NCBI RefSeq assembly: GCF_007279655.1
Contig: NZ_QKWN01000002.1
Location: 186,001-250,000, forward strand
Length of the DNA: 64,000 nucleotides
DNA from: Robertkochia solimangrovi
GTDB taxonomy: Bacteria; Bacteroidota; Bacteroidia; Flavobacteriales; Flavobacteriaceae
Direction of reading: 5' to 3'
The notes under the pieces are model-generated. The model saw only the letters and a list, made by a program, of their open reading frames with translations. It was not told the origin of the DNA and ran no database searches. A program made the translations under genes and the position numbers. Shown here piece by piece: positions 28,258 to 38,378 of the stretch; positions within the stretch are counted from its first letter, which is position 1; each line of letters begins with the position of its first letter.

Positions 28258-31200
28258 ATGAAAAACTTGATAAAGTTACCCACCCAAGTGCTTAATAAGG
28301 CATTTATTTTTGGCATATGGGTGTTTTATTGTTCCATGTCTGCTGCTGAAACAGGGAATCCTGTGACCGTAGAGAATTCTGGAATGAACAACAGTATTCA
28401 TTTAAACGAACTAAATACTGTTACCGACGAACCTCAACTTACCATCAGTGGTACTGTAGTAGATGCTACGGGAACTCCGCTTCCGGGAGCAAATATTATG
28501 GAGGTTGGAACTTCGAATGGAGTTCAGACCGATTTTGATGGTAATTTTCAAATTCAACTTTCGTCTCCGGATGCTGTGATCTCTGTTTCCTATATTGGAT
28601 ATATAACCCAGGAGATTCCGGTAGGAGGAAAGACCACTATTGATGTGGTTCTTCAGGAAAATGCCGAAGCTTTAGGAGAGGTAGTCGTTACGGCACTTGG
28701 TATTAAAAGTGATAAAAGGGCACTGGGATATGCTACGGCTCAGGTAGGTGGCGATGATATCAGTAATGTAAAAGCTGCCAACAACTTTGTAAGTGCTTTG
28801 AGTGGTAAAGTTGCCGGAGTTCAGATCTCCAGCACTTCGAGTCAACCGGGTAGTGGTACACGGATTGTGATCAGAGGAGGTTCATCCATTACAGGTAACA
28901 ACCAGCCATTGATCGTTGTTAACGGTGTTCCGTTTGATGCTTCCAACAGTAGTTCGTCTTCAGGATTAGGAGATATAGATCCTAATTCTATCGAAAGTCT
29001 GAGTGTGCTGAAAGGTGCTTCAGCTTCAGCACTTTATGGGAGTAGAGCAGCAAACGGGGTGATTCTGATCACTACTAAATCCGGAACCTACGAGGCGAAA
29101 CCTGTGATCACCTTCTCTAACTCTTCCAGTTTCGATGAGATCTATGAGATCCCACTTCAGAAATCCTGGTCTCAGGGATATTGGGATGGTACAGACTGGA
29201 GTTATGTAGACGGTGAAAGCGCGTTTACGTCTACGAGCTTTGGACCACGGATTGCAGATGTTCCCGGAGCACAATATTATGATCGTTGGGATATTTTTAA
29301 AACAGGATTTACCAATGAAAGTACGTTAAGTGTTTCCGGAGGATCTTCCAAAGCCTCTTATTTTGTAAGCTATAGTAATTTGATGAATGATGGTATTCTT
29401 GAACCGCTTGAGTATCGCAGAAATTCACTTAATGCTAATACCACGTTTAAGTTCACACCAAAATTATCGGTATCCACTAACATCATGTATTCTACTCAGA
29501 AGAATTCAAGGCTTGGAGAAGATAGTTCTAACAGTGCTTTTATGAATACGGTTTTAGGTACACCGAATACCTGGAATCCTTATCCGCTGTATGATGAAGA
29601 CGGAAATCTTAGATCGTACCGGGGAGGATCCAGAGATCCGTATCTATGGGTGATGGATAATTTAGGTAGTAATAATATCCGTGATCGTTTCAATGCGACC
29701 GTTACAGTAGAATATGAGATCGTTCCAAAACTTAGTTTCAGATCCATCACCGGTATAAATACTTCAAGTATTCATCAGGATACACATTATAATAAAGGTG
29801 GGTACGCATCCGTACAGGGAAGTTATTCTACGAATGAACAATTCAACCGAAGTATAGAATCTACCGAGACCATTACGTATGATAATAAGTTCGGAGATTT
29901 TGATGTGATGGCGTTAGTCGGACATAACATTTCCGAGAACAGAAGTCGACAGCTGGTCTATAATGGAAATGGTTTGATCTTACCCGGAATCTATAATACG
30001 ACCAATGTCAGTGGGTATACCGCCTATGAATATTTGAGTTTATTCAGAACGTATTCCTTCTTCGGACAAGCTAGGATCGGGTATAAGAACCTTTTATATT
30101 ATACCATAACAGGCCGTAATGACTGGGCATCCAGTGTGGCTGACAGTTTTTTCTATCCAAGCCATAGTTTAGGTTTTGTCTTCAGTGAACTTTTACCGGA
30201 ATCGAATATCTTCAACTACGGTAAATTAAGAGCCAGTTATGCGAAGGTAGGTGCGCCAGCAGGAGCATATTCGCGAAATGTGGTACTTGGTGATGCCGGA
30301 GGAGAAGGGGTAACCTGGCCTTTTAACGGACAAAGAAGTTACCTTTCCACCACGCAGATGCCTAATGAAGGACTTACCAATGAGTTTAAGAGTGAGATTG
30401 AGATCGGAGCAGAGCTTAATTTTCTGGATAACCGACTTGGAATCGACTTTGCCTATTATCACAACTGGAGTGAGAACCAAATTTTGAGCGAACAGTTCCT
30501 GCCTTCTACCGGATATACCTATGGGAATGTAAATATCGGTGGAATCACACATAAGGGTGTGGAACTGGCAATCACAGCAACTCCTGTAAAAACCGAAGAT
30601 TTTGAATGGAATGTGAACATCAATTATTCAAAAGATGAATCTAAAGTAGATAACCTTGGAACAAACAATGAGCCGATCGGTGTTGGTTCTTACGGTACTG
30701 CTGTTGTGGGTCAGCCTTATCCGGTGATTTACGGACCTGGTTTCCTTCGTGACGATCAGGGTCGTCTTGTTCTGGATGATAATCCGGGTGCCGGTTATGG
30801 AAGACCTCTGGCGGATAATACTCAGAATCAGATACTCGGACAAACTACGCCAGACTGGCTGGGGAGTTTCAGAACTTCTTTCAGATATAAGAACATTACC
30901 TTATCTGCATTACTCGATATGAGTGTGGGAGGTTACGTATATAGTTTGAACGATCACTACCTTACCTATTATGGAATGGCAGCGCATCAGGAGAACAGAC
31001 CGGAAGACAATATGACCACATTTGATGGGGTGATGGGACATTATGATTATAGTACCGGTCAGGTGGTGGTGACCAGTGAAACTCCGGAGGCTACACGATA
31101 TGATTTATACTGGCAGACAGTTGCACAATCCGTTTGGGAAGATAATGTGATGCCTAGAGATTATATCAAGTTGAGAGAGGTAAATCTGGGGTATTCGATC

Positions 31201-31404
31201 CCAAAGAAATTCCTATCCAATATCGGACTGACCGCTCTGGATGTTTCTCTTTCAGGAAGAAATCTCTGGAGAAAGTTCAAGGATGGATTTGAAGGTCCTG
31301 ATCCGGAAGTTAACACTGATGGTATCAGCAACGGTAATGCCTATATGGGGTATAGTATGCCGTCTACCAAAACATATACATTCACCTTAACTGCCAAATT
31401 TTAA
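28258..31404 (+). CDS. SusC/RagA family TonB-linked outer membrane transporter
   Basis: An unusually long N-terminal segment (about 60 residues, including a hydrophobic stretch FGIWVFYCSMSAAE) leads to a carboxypeptidase-regulatory-like domain (TISGTVVDATGTPLPGANIMEV, about 61-140). The plug carries SLSVLKGASASALYGSRAANGV and EVVVTALGIKSDKRALGYA, the variant common among SusC proteins paired with the SusD-like_2 family. The barrel ends in the aromatic residue of FTLTAKF. The paired SusD-like gene starts 10 bases after the stop. Three DUF885 metallopeptidases follow, suggesting that the imported substrate is a peptide or acylated amino acid (inference). Confidence 0.95.
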   Translation: MKNLIKLPTQVLNKAFIFGIWVFYCSMSAAETGNPVTVENSGMNNSIHLNELNTVTDEPQLTISGTVVDATGTPLPGANIMEVGTSNGVQTDFDGNFQIQLSSPDAVISVSYIGYITQEIPVGGKTTIDVVLQENAEALGEVVVTALGIKSDKRALGYATAQVGGDDISNVKAANNFVSALSGKVAGVQISSTSSQPGSGTRIVIRGGSSITGNNQPLIVVNGVPFDASNSSSSSGLGDIDPNSIESLSVLKGASASALYGSRAANGVILITTKSGTYEAKPVITFSNSSSFDEIYEIPLQKSWSQGYWDGTDWSYVDGESAFTSTSFGPRIADVPGAQYYDRWDIFKTGFTNESTLSVSGGSSKASYFVSYSNLMNDGILEPLEYRRNSLNANTTFKFTPKLSVSTNIMYSTQKNSRLGEDSSNSAFMNTVLGTPNTWNPYPLYDEDGNLRSYRGGSRDPYLWVMDNLGSNNIRDRFNATVTVEYEIVPKLSFRSITGINTSSIHQDTHYNKGGYASVQGSYSTNEQFNRSIESTETITYDNKFGDFDVMALVGHNISENRSRQLVYNGNGLILPGIYNTTNVSGYTAYEYLSLFRTYSFFGQARIGYKNLLYYTITGRNDWASSVADSFFYPSHSLGFVFSELLPESNIFNYGKLRASYAKVGAPAGAYSRNVVLGDAGGEGVTWPFNGQRSYLSTTQMPNEGLTNEFKSEIEIGAELNFLDNRLGIDFAYYHNWSENQILSEQFLPSTGYTYGNVNIGGITHKGVELAITATPVKTEDFEWNVNINYSKDESKVDNLGTNNEPIGVGSYGTAVVGQPYPVIYGPGFLRDDQGRLVLDDNPGAGYGRPLADNTQNQILGQTTPDWLGSFRTSFRYKNITLSALLDMSVGGYVYSLNDHYLTYYGMAAHQENRPEDNMTTFDGVMGHYDYSTGQVVVTSETPEATRYDLYWQTVAQSVWEDNVMPRDYIKLREVNLGYSIPKKFLSNIGLTALDVSLSGRNLWRKFKDGFEGPDPEVNTDGISNGNAYMGYSMPSTKTYTFTLTAKF

Positions 31405-31414
31405 TTTGATTATT

Positions 31415-32869
31415 ATGAAACGAAATACAATAAAACGCTCTCTCGTTATGGTGACCCTGCTTTCTGTCCTTACAGGTTGTGAAAGCTGGACAGATATTGA
31501 CCAGAATCCTAACGCCATCGTTGATAGTCCGCTGATTACAGAAGATGTGATGCTGATCGGAGTAGAGGCAGAATGGGTAGAATTTGCAAACAATCAAATG
31601 GATACCTGGGAAGGGAATGTTCAATGGTTATCCTGGCATTCAATAGAAGGGTCAACCTCAAAATCTATGGATATCAATGCGAGTTATGGAAATGAGGTTT
31701 GGTATTCCTATTCCAATTCTTTAAAACATGCTGTTGAACTCTATAACAAGGCACAGGCTAATTCCAATACCCACTATCAGGCGGTAGCCGGGATCATCGC
31801 TGCTCATCATTGGTTCTATATCGCTGATGTATATGATCAGGCACCTTTGGAAGATGCTATACAGGGACTTGATAATCTTCAGCCTACACTAGCCTCTCAG
31901 GAGGAACTCTATGCACATGCCATAAGCCTGCTGGATGAGGCGATCCAACTGTTAAATGCACCAAATCAAGGTGAGATCGTACCTGATAACGATGATTACA
32001 TACTTGGAGGGGATATGGATAAATGGGTGAAATTTGCCTATTCGCTGAAAGCAAGACAGGCGATGCGACTCATCTATGCTCCCGGCTATTCCAAGACCGA
32101 ACAGGCAGATCTGGTACTTTCCTATCTTGAGAACGGTTTAGCTTCCAATGATGATAACGTTGCATGGCAACATCTCGATGAACTGGCAAATGCTAATATT
32201 CTGTATTCCTATATGAATCGTGCCTACTCAGGAGGACTCGGACTAACACCTGGTAATTTTCTTATCGATCTTATGAATTCCTATAACGATCCGAGAAGGC
32301 CTATCATGTTCACCAATTCTGAGGAATTTCCGGACAGTTTTGCCGGGTTACAATCAGGTGCAGTGGTACAACCGGGACAAACACCCAGCCATTATCGTTT
32401 CACGTATCTTTCAATGTCGTATCCTGATCATGTTATGTTATATGCAGAAACTCAGTTTTTGCGGGCCGAGGCTTATGCTTTAAAAGGGGATTGGGCTATG
32501 GCAGAAGAAGCGATGAAAGCAGGAGCCAGAGCAGATATGGAATATATTGGTGTAGCTGAAGCGGATATAACCACTTATCTGGCACAATCGTCGCTCGACA
32601 TGCCCGCTGATGAAGAAGGTGCTCAGAAACTGATCATCGAACAAAAGTATATAGCTGATGTTTTCAGAACCGGAGAGACCTATCTGGATTACGTGCGAAC
32701 CGGTTACCCGGAATTTGATTTCGACTATATGTTACAGAACGTATTTAATACGGAAACTTATCCAAGAAGATTTCCGTATCCCCTCAATGAGGTGGAAAGA
32801 AATCCGAATGTAAGTGCTGTTGGCCAGCCTGACTGGTTTGCCAAAGGAACTACATGGGATGCCAAATAG
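31415..32869 (+). CDS. SusD-like_2 (SusD/RagB superfamily) outer membrane lipoprotein
   Basis: ATG 31415 begins MKRNTIKRSLVMVTLLSVLTGC, a clear lipoprotein signal; codons upstream to TTG 31406 are less likely. The family hallmarks include ITDIDQNPNA-like WTDIDQNPNAIVDSP at the N-terminus, the helical pair GGDMDKWVKFAYSLKARQAM, and the C-terminal EQKYIADVFRTGETYLDYVRTGYPE. At about 485 residues it matches SusD-like_2 proteins, which pair with SusC proteins in many peptide- or amino-acid-linked loci. Downstream is a terminator-like hairpin, so readthrough or separate promoters may drive the peptidase genes. Confidence 0.9.
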   Translation: MKRNTIKRSLVMVTLLSVLTGCESWTDIDQNPNAIVDSPLITEDVMLIGVEAEWVEFANNQMDTWEGNVQWLSWHSIEGSTSKSMDINASYGNEVWYSYSNSLKHAVELYNKAQANSNTHYQAVAGIIAAHHWFYIADVYDQAPLEDAIQGLDNLQPTLASQEELYAHAISLLDEAIQLLNAPNQGEIVPDNDDYILGGDMDKWVKFAYSLKARQAMRLIYAPGYSKTEQADLVLSYLENGLASNDDNVAWQHLDELANANILYSYMNRAYSGGLGLTPGNFLIDLMNSYNDPRRPIMFTNSEEFPDSFAGLQSGAVVQPGQTPSHYRFTYLSMSYPDHVMLYAETQFLRAEAYALKGDWAMAEEAMKAGARADMEYIGVAEADITTYLAQSSLDMPADEEGAQKLIIEQKYIADVFRTGETYLDYVRTGYPEFDFDYMLQNVFNTETYPRRFPYPLNEVERNPNVSAVGQPDWFAKGTTWDAK

Positions 32870-32891
32870 TTTAAGTTGCATGATTGATAAC

Positions 32892-32917
32892 GGGGTCAGT
32901 TAAAAATTGACCCCTTT
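32892..32917 (+). terminator. Terminator-like hairpin after SusD-like_2 gene
   Basis: GGGGTCA (32892-32898) pairs with TGACCCC (32908-32914) with a 9-nt loop. Only TTTATA follows, so the T-run is short. It may attenuate rather than stop transcription into the DUF885 genes. Confidence 0.6.
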
Positions 32918-32950
32918 ATATGTATCTTCAACAAAAATCAACTACTCACT

Positions 32951-34675
32951 ATGAAAACTAATTTAAAAAGACAGGTTTTTGCATTATTTCTGACCCTAAT
33001 CTTCTGGGCTTATGCTGATGCACAAAATAATGAATCTCCTGTAAGCGAACTTTATCAGCTTATGAATGAAATGGCTGCGGACTACGGTAGCCTTGAAAGG
33101 TTCTACATTGTACAAAGTTCTCCGGAGAAAAGAGCGCGCTTTCAGGAATTCTATCAAGACTATTTGTCCCGTCTGGGCACTTATAATTTCAATAAATTAT
33201 CAGTAGAAGGGCAGGTCGATTATTTACTGACCAAAAGAGATATCGAGAGAGCGTTGAGAACGCTTACCGATGAAAAGGAGGAATACACATCGATCGAAGA
33301 TTGGGTTTCTTACGGGGATCCCATCTATCAGATCGAGAAATTGAGAAGGAGAGGAACACATCTTAAATCTTCTGAAGTAGCGGCCGAATTAAACAGTATT
33401 TCGGAAGCATTGGATAAACTAACAATTGCATTGGGGGCGAAGGAGCCCTTTCTGGATCGCAGACTTGCGGAAAGAGCTCAGGATGTGATTAAGGGACATC
33501 AAACCGCATTGAAAAGTGTATATGAGTTCTATTACGGGTATGATCCTGAATTTACCTGGTGGATGGAAAAACCCTATGAAAAGCTCACGGCAAAGCTCCA
33601 GGAATATGATGCCTTGGTCATGACCAAAATCGATAAAAGTACACAACCCAAAGATGATGGAAGTGGTATTATCGGCAATCCAATAGGAGCAAAGGAATTG
33701 AAACATTTACTCGAAGAGGAGTTCATTCCTTATAGCGCTGAAGAATTAGTGGCGATCGCCAATAAGGAGTTCGCCTGGTGTGATAAGGAATTGTTGAAAG
33801 CCTCCAGAGAGATGGGCTTCGGGGATGACTGGAAAGCTGCACAGGAAAAAGTAAAGCAATCTTATGTTCCGGAGGGTTACCAGCCGGAAGCGATGTATGA
33901 GCTGTATAAACAATCGGTAGACTTTCTGAAGAAGAACGATCTGCTCTCTATACCACCGATGGCTGAAGAGACCTGGAGAATGAGTATGATGAGTCCGGAA
34001 AGACAAAAAATAGCTCCTTTCTTTTTAGGAGGTGAGGTTTTACAGATCTCCTATCCTACAAATACCATGGATCATGATGATAAAATGATGAGTATGCGTG
34101 GAAATAATCCACATTTTTCCAGGGCTACCGTGCATCATGAATTGATCGCAGGTCATCATCTTCAGGGATTCATGAATCGCCGTTTTAAACCTTATCGTCA
34201 TTTCCGTACCCCATTCTGGACCGAAGGTTGGGCACTATACTGGGAATTGGTGTTGTGGGATATGGATTTTCCGAGATCACCTGAGGATCGTATCGGTATG
34301 CTTTTCTGGAGAATGCATCGTTGTGCCCGTATCATATTTTCACTTAACTATCACCTGGGGAAATGGACACCACAGGAATGTATCGATTATCTGGTAGACA
34401 GAGTCGGACATGAACGCGCCAATGCAGAAGGAGAAGTGAGAAGATCATTCACCGCCCGTTACGGACCACTGTATCAACTGGCGTATATGGTAGGAGGTAT
34501 GCAGTTCTATGCTTTGAAAAAAGAACTGGTTGATACCGGAAAAATGAGTTATAAGGAATATCATGATGCTGTGCTCCGTGAGAATAGTATGCCGGTAGAA
34601 ATGGTCAGAGCGATTCTCACAGATCAATCACTGAATAAGAACTATAAGACATCTTGGGATTTCTATAAAGATTAA
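32951..34675 (+). CDS. DUF885 family secreted zinc metallopeptidase, paralogue 1
   Basis: Signal peptide ending YADAQ. The zinc-binding helix reads VHHELIAGHHLQGF with H396, E397 and H402, an HExxxxH-type variant of the family pattern HExxPGH. The downstream glutamate segment FWTEGWALYWELVLWDMDF (about 422-441) carries the likely third ligand. The 574-residue length is normal. DUF885 proteins resemble gluzincin-type peptidases by fold, and biochemical data on them are few. First of three tandem paralogues downstream of a SusC/SusD-like pair. The three share long identical blocks (PHFSRATVHHELIAGH, LNYHLGKWTPQECIDYLVDR), implying recent duplication. Confidence 0.85.
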   Translation: MKTNLKRQVFALFLTLIFWAYADAQNNESPVSELYQLMNEMAADYGSLERFYIVQSSPEKRARFQEFYQDYLSRLGTYNFNKLSVEGQVDYLLTKRDIERALRTLTDEKEEYTSIEDWVSYGDPIYQIEKLRRRGTHLKSSEVAAELNSISEALDKLTIALGAKEPFLDRRLAERAQDVIKGHQTALKSVYEFYYGYDPEFTWWMEKPYEKLTAKLQEYDALVMTKIDKSTQPKDDGSGIIGNPIGAKELKHLLEEEFIPYSAEELVAIANKEFAWCDKELLKASREMGFGDDWKAAQEKVKQSYVPEGYQPEAMYELYKQSVDFLKKNDLLSIPPMAEETWRMSMMSPERQKIAPFFLGGEVLQISYPTNTMDHDDKMMSMRGNNPHFSRATVHHELIAGHHLQGFMNRRFKPYRHFRTPFWTEGWALYWELVLWDMDFPRSPEDRIGMLFWRMHRCARIIFSLNYHLGKWTPQECIDYLVDRVGHERANAEGEVRRSFTARYGPLYQLAYMVGGMQFYALKKELVDTGKMSYKEYHDAVLRENSMPVEMVRAILTDQSLNKNYKTSWDFYKD

Positions 34676-34711
34676 TATTTGTTTGAGTTGTTTAGTATTT
34701 AGCTTTCAAAG

Positions 34712-34749
34712 AAAGGGGCCGATTCCGCCAAAAAATGAGGCCCCTTTTT
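34712..34749 (+). terminator. Rho-independent terminator after DUF885 paralogue 1
   Basis: A 9-bp perfect stem AAAGGGGCC / GGCCCCTTT with an 18-nt loop and a terminal T-run. It lies 37 bases after the stop codon, so paralogue 2 probably has its own promoter. Confidence 0.85.
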
Positions 34750-34857
34750 CTATTGGAGTAATTACATTCAAAATTATATAAGATTTATACGCTACGTGAA
34801 TAGGAGCAACGCCAAACAATTTCAACTTAGAAAATGTTTTAAAAATTAATTAGAAAA

Positions 34858-36630
34858 ATGGGAAAAATAAATTTAATACGGATCTCAAAGAACCTTTTGA
34901 TTATGGGAGTATTCTGTGTCACTTGTCAAATAAGTGCACAACAGGATGCATCCTTTGTACCCTGTCAGGTGATGCCGGATCTGATGACGAAATACAACGC
35001 TGATCATGATGCCTTGGTGCGCTTTTATTCGCCGGCATCAAGGGGATACTACGGAAGAACTTTTGATGCCGGGGGATCTCCGGAGCGAAGAATAAGAATG
35101 AGTGAATTACGAAAAGATTATCTCTCAAAACTTTCAAAGATCGATTTTGAAGGTCTTCCTCAGGAATGTAAGGTAGATTATATCCTTTTTAAAAGGGATC
35201 TCGAAAAGGAGGTAGCAGCTGCAGTTGAAAAAGAAGCGATTTACCAGAAAATCAAACCCTGGTTCACCTTTTCAGATAAGATCTATCCCTATTTGAAAGC
35301 CAGAAGAAGAGGGCATCAGCCGGATGCGACTAAAATGGCTGAAGAATGGAATGAAGTGGTAACTCAGATAGAAGTATTGAAAACGAAACTGGAAGCCACC
35401 GCATCAATGGATAAGGATGAGGTTGCAGAGGCTTTATTGGTCATCGGAGATCTGAAGAGTTCTGCTGAGAATGTTTATACTTTTTATAATGGCTACGACC
35501 CGATGTTCACCTGGTGGATGCCCAAGGTATACGAAGCTATGACCGCATCATTGGATCAGTATGCCGCGACATTTGAAAAAAAGGTTGAGAAAGGCAAGGC
35601 GGTGGATGAAAGCGGTATTGTAGGCGTTCCGGCAGGTCGGGATGAATTAATGAAACAATTGGAATATGAGATGATTCCCTATACACCGGAACAGCTGATC
35701 GAGATCGCTAACAAAGAGTTTGCCTGGTGTGATGAAGAATTGTTGAAAGCATCCCGTGAAATGGGCTTCGGTGATGATTGGAAAGCAGCACAGGAAAAAG
35801 TGAAGAATTCCTATGTGGAGCCCGGAAAACAACCGGAAATGATCCTGAGACTCTATAATGAATCGGTTGATTTTCTTAAGAAAAATGATCTGATCACCGT
35901 TCCACCGCTCGCAGAGGAGGTATGGGGAATGATTATGATGACTCCGGAGCGGCAGTTGGTGAACCCGTTCTTCACCGGAGGCTCCTCTATCAGTATTTCT
36001 TATCCGACCGACGATATGGAATATGAACAACGTATGATGAGTATGCGTGGAAATAACCCGCATTTTTCCAGAGCGACCGTACATCATGAATTGATTGCAG
36101 GTCATAATCTTCAGGGCTTTATGAACAGTCGATACCGGACGTATAGAAATTACAGAACACCATTCTGGACCGAAGGTTGGGCATTGTACTGGGAATTACT
36201 GTTGTGGGATATGGATTTTCCACAAGGACCTGAAGATCGAATCGGAATGCTATTCTGGCATATGCATCGTTGCGCCCGAATCATTTTTTCTCTGAATTAC
36301 CATTTGGGAAAATGGACCCCACAGGAATGTATCGATTTTCTGGTAGACCGTGTTGGGTTTGAAAGAGCGAATGCAGAAGGTGAGGTAAGACGTTCCTTTG
36401 TTGGAAACTATCCACCATTATACCAGCTGGCATACCTTACCGGCGGACGTCAGTTTTATGCCCTTCATAAGGAGATGGTGGAAAGTGGAAAAATGACCAA
36501 TAAGGAGTTCCATGATACCATTATGCAGTTAAACGCCATGCCTGTGGAAATGATCCGGGCGATAATGACTGATCAGAAACTCAGAAAAAATTATAAAACG
36601 AAATGGAAATTCTACGATACCGAAAAATAG
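34858..36630 (+). CDS. DUF885 family secreted zinc metallopeptidase, paralogue 2
   Basis: The signal peptide ends ISAQQ after a short n-region. Zinc helix VHHELIAGHNLQGF, with H410, E411 and H416, and the same FWTEGWALYWELLLWDMDF segment as paralogue 1. Compared with paralogue 1 it carries a 16-residue larger N-terminal part with QDASFVPCQVMPDLM. Residue blocks shared by all three paralogues cluster in the C-terminal 200 residues. Its 3' end encodes WKFYDTEK and the next gene starts inside it, 28 bases before the stop, which suggests translational coupling to paralogue 3. Confidence 0.85.
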   Translation: MGKINLIRISKNLLIMGVFCVTCQISAQQDASFVPCQVMPDLMTKYNADHDALVRFYSPASRGYYGRTFDAGGSPERRIRMSELRKDYLSKLSKIDFEGLPQECKVDYILFKRDLEKEVAAAVEKEAIYQKIKPWFTFSDKIYPYLKARRRGHQPDATKMAEEWNEVVTQIEVLKTKLEATASMDKDEVAEALLVIGDLKSSAENVYTFYNGYDPMFTWWMPKVYEAMTASLDQYAATFEKKVEKGKAVDESGIVGVPAGRDELMKQLEYEMIPYTPEQLIEIANKEFAWCDEELLKASREMGFGDDWKAAQEKVKNSYVEPGKQPEMILRLYNESVDFLKKNDLITVPPLAEEVWGMIMMTPERQLVNPFFTGGSSISISYPTDDMEYEQRMMSMRGNNPHFSRATVHHELIAGHNLQGFMNSRYRTYRNYRTPFWTEGWALYWELLLWDMDFPQGPEDRIGMLFWHMHRCARIIFSLNYHLGKWTPQECIDFLVDRVGFERANAEGEVRRSFVGNYPPLYQLAYLTGGRQFYALHKEMVESGKMTNKEFHDTIMQLNAMPVEMIRAIMTDQKLRKNYKTKWKFYDTEK

Positions 36631-38378
36631 AATTTTTACAATGGGTTCCATTTCTGTGCAGTATGCTCTTCTTTTCAGGGACTCTCGTTGCACAGGAATC
36701 CGGGGAACAGACTTTTGTTCCTTGTCAGGAAATGCCGTTTTTAATACAGAACTATCAGGCCGACAGGCAGGTATTGAATAATTTCTACAATCCTGCCGGT
36801 CGCTCCGATAATCGGTGGCGGAATCAATCTGCCGTTTCCTATCCGGAGAAATCAGAAAGGATTGACCGCTTGAGCTACGATTACTTACAAAAGCTTGAGA
36901 CACTTGATTTTGAAGGATTAACTCAGGAATGCCAAGCCGATTATATTTTGTTTAAACGCGATCTGGAAGAGGCACTCAGGCAATCGGAAGTCGAAAGACA
37001 GGAATTGGACAGTGTTTCAAGGTGGTATCCTTTCAGTGCTAGAGTGTATGAAATCTTTGCTTTACGAAGAAGAGGAATACAGCCGGATGCACAAAAGGTT
37101 GCTGAAGATATGTCGGAGATTCTGGACCAGATCGATTCCTTAAAAGCTGAATTAGCTACCGAAAATGAATTGAGTGTACTGGTGATACGAAAGGCCACCG
37201 AAACCGGAAATGGACTTAGGGATGTTCTTGCAGATATCAATACATTTTACAAAGGCTATGACCCGATGTTTACCTGGTGGACTTCCGATGTTTTTCCAAA
37301 AGCAGATACAGCATTGAAGGAGTATACAGAATTGTTTCAGGGAAAACAAATTCCGGATAAAAATGGTATCGTATCCCGTAAACCTGTAGGAAAGGAAGAA
37401 TTGATGCGCCAGCTGGAATATCGTATGATTCCATATACTCCCGAAGAATTGACCATTATCGCTAATGAGGAATTCGCGTGGTGTGAAAAGGAAATGCTGA
37501 AAGCTTCCAGGGAAATGGGGTATGGAAATGATTGGAAAGCAGCCCTTGAAAGCGTAAAAAACACCTATGTGCCACCTGGTGAGCAACCGGAAGCGATATT
37601 AAAACTATATAAAACCTCTGTTTCTTTTGTGAAGAAACATGACCTGGTAACGATACCTCCGCTGGCAGAGGAGGTGTGGGGGATGTATATGATGTCGCCG
37701 GAACGTCAGCGAACCAATGCATTCTTTACCGGAGGATGGGATATTACTATCTCGTATCCGACCAATACGATGGATCATGAGTTTAAGATGATGAGTATGC
37801 GGGGTAATAATCCTAATTTTTCTTTTGCAACCGTACATCATGAATTGATACCAGGACATAACCTCGAATTCTTTATGAATGCGAGGGAGCGTACCTATAG
37901 GAATTTTGATTCTCCTTTCTGGATGGAAGGATGGGCATTGTACTGGGAACTTTTGCTTTGGGATATGGATTTTCCATCGACTCCGGAAGAGCGCGTGGGA
38001 ATGTTATTCTGGCATATGCACCGTTGTGCCCGGATCATTTTTTCGTTTAATTTCCATATGGGAGAATGGACCCCTCAGGAATGTATCGACTTTCTGGTAG
38101 AGAAGGTGGGGCATGAATATAAAAATGCAGAAAGTGAGATCAGAGGACCTTTATCGAGTAATAGTGACCCTTTATATCAGGTAGGTTATCTTACCGGAGG
38201 CAGACAGTTCTATGCTTTGAAAAAAGAACTGGTTGACAGTGGTAAAATGGGAATAAAGGAATTCCATGACAAAACGATCAAATTGAACGCCATGCCCGTG
38301 GAAATGATTCGCAATATATTAACCAATGCTGCCTTACAAAAAGATTATAAGGCGCATTGGAAGTTTTATAACCAATGA
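36603..38378 (+). CDS. DUF885 family secreted zinc metallopeptidase, paralogue 3
   Basis: It overlaps the end of paralogue 2 by 28 bases. ATG 36603 is used because the n-region MEILRYRKIEFLQWVPFLCS is basic and hydrophobic enough for a signal peptide; the next ATG (36663) leaves too short a signal. Zinc helix VHHELIPGHNLEFF with H413, E414 and H419, the canonical P-G form that paralogues 1 and 2 changed to A-G. The N-terminal QTFVPCQEMP matches paralogue 2, so these two are closest. It ends directly at the AraC gene stop codon, with no spacer. Confidence 0.85.
   Translation: MEILRYRKIEFLQWVPFLCSMLFFSGTLVAQESGEQTFVPCQEMPFLIQNYQADRQVLNNFYNPAGRSDNRWRNQSAVSYPEKSERIDRLSYDYLQKLETLDFEGLTQECQADYILFKRDLEEALRQSEVERQELDSVSRWYPFSARVYEIFALRRRGIQPDAQKVAEDMSEILDQIDSLKAELATENELSVLVIRKATETGNGLRDVLADINTFYKGYDPMFTWWTSDVFPKADTALKEYTELFQGKQIPDKNGIVSRKPVGKEELMRQLEYRMIPYTPEELTIIANEEFAWCEKEMLKASREMGYGNDWKAALESVKNTYVPPGEQPEAILKLYKTSVSFVKKHDLVTIPPLAEEVWGMYMMSPERQRTNAFFTGGWDITISYPTNTMDHEFKMMSMRGNNPNFSFATVHHELIPGHNLEFFMNARERTYRNFDSPFWMEGWALYWELLLWDMDFPSTPEERVGMLFWHMHRCARIIFSFNFHMGEWTPQECIDFLVEKVGHEYKNAESEIRGPLSSNSDPLYQVGYLTGGRQFYALKKELVDSGKMGIKEFHDKTIKLNAMPVEMIRNILTNAALQKDYKAHWKFYNQ

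Noticed and set aside
35647-36105. Minus-strand frames of 100-150 codons in the DUF885 genes
   Set aside because: They recur at the same offset in the paralogues because the DNA is alike, and show no own conservation beyond the sense frame.
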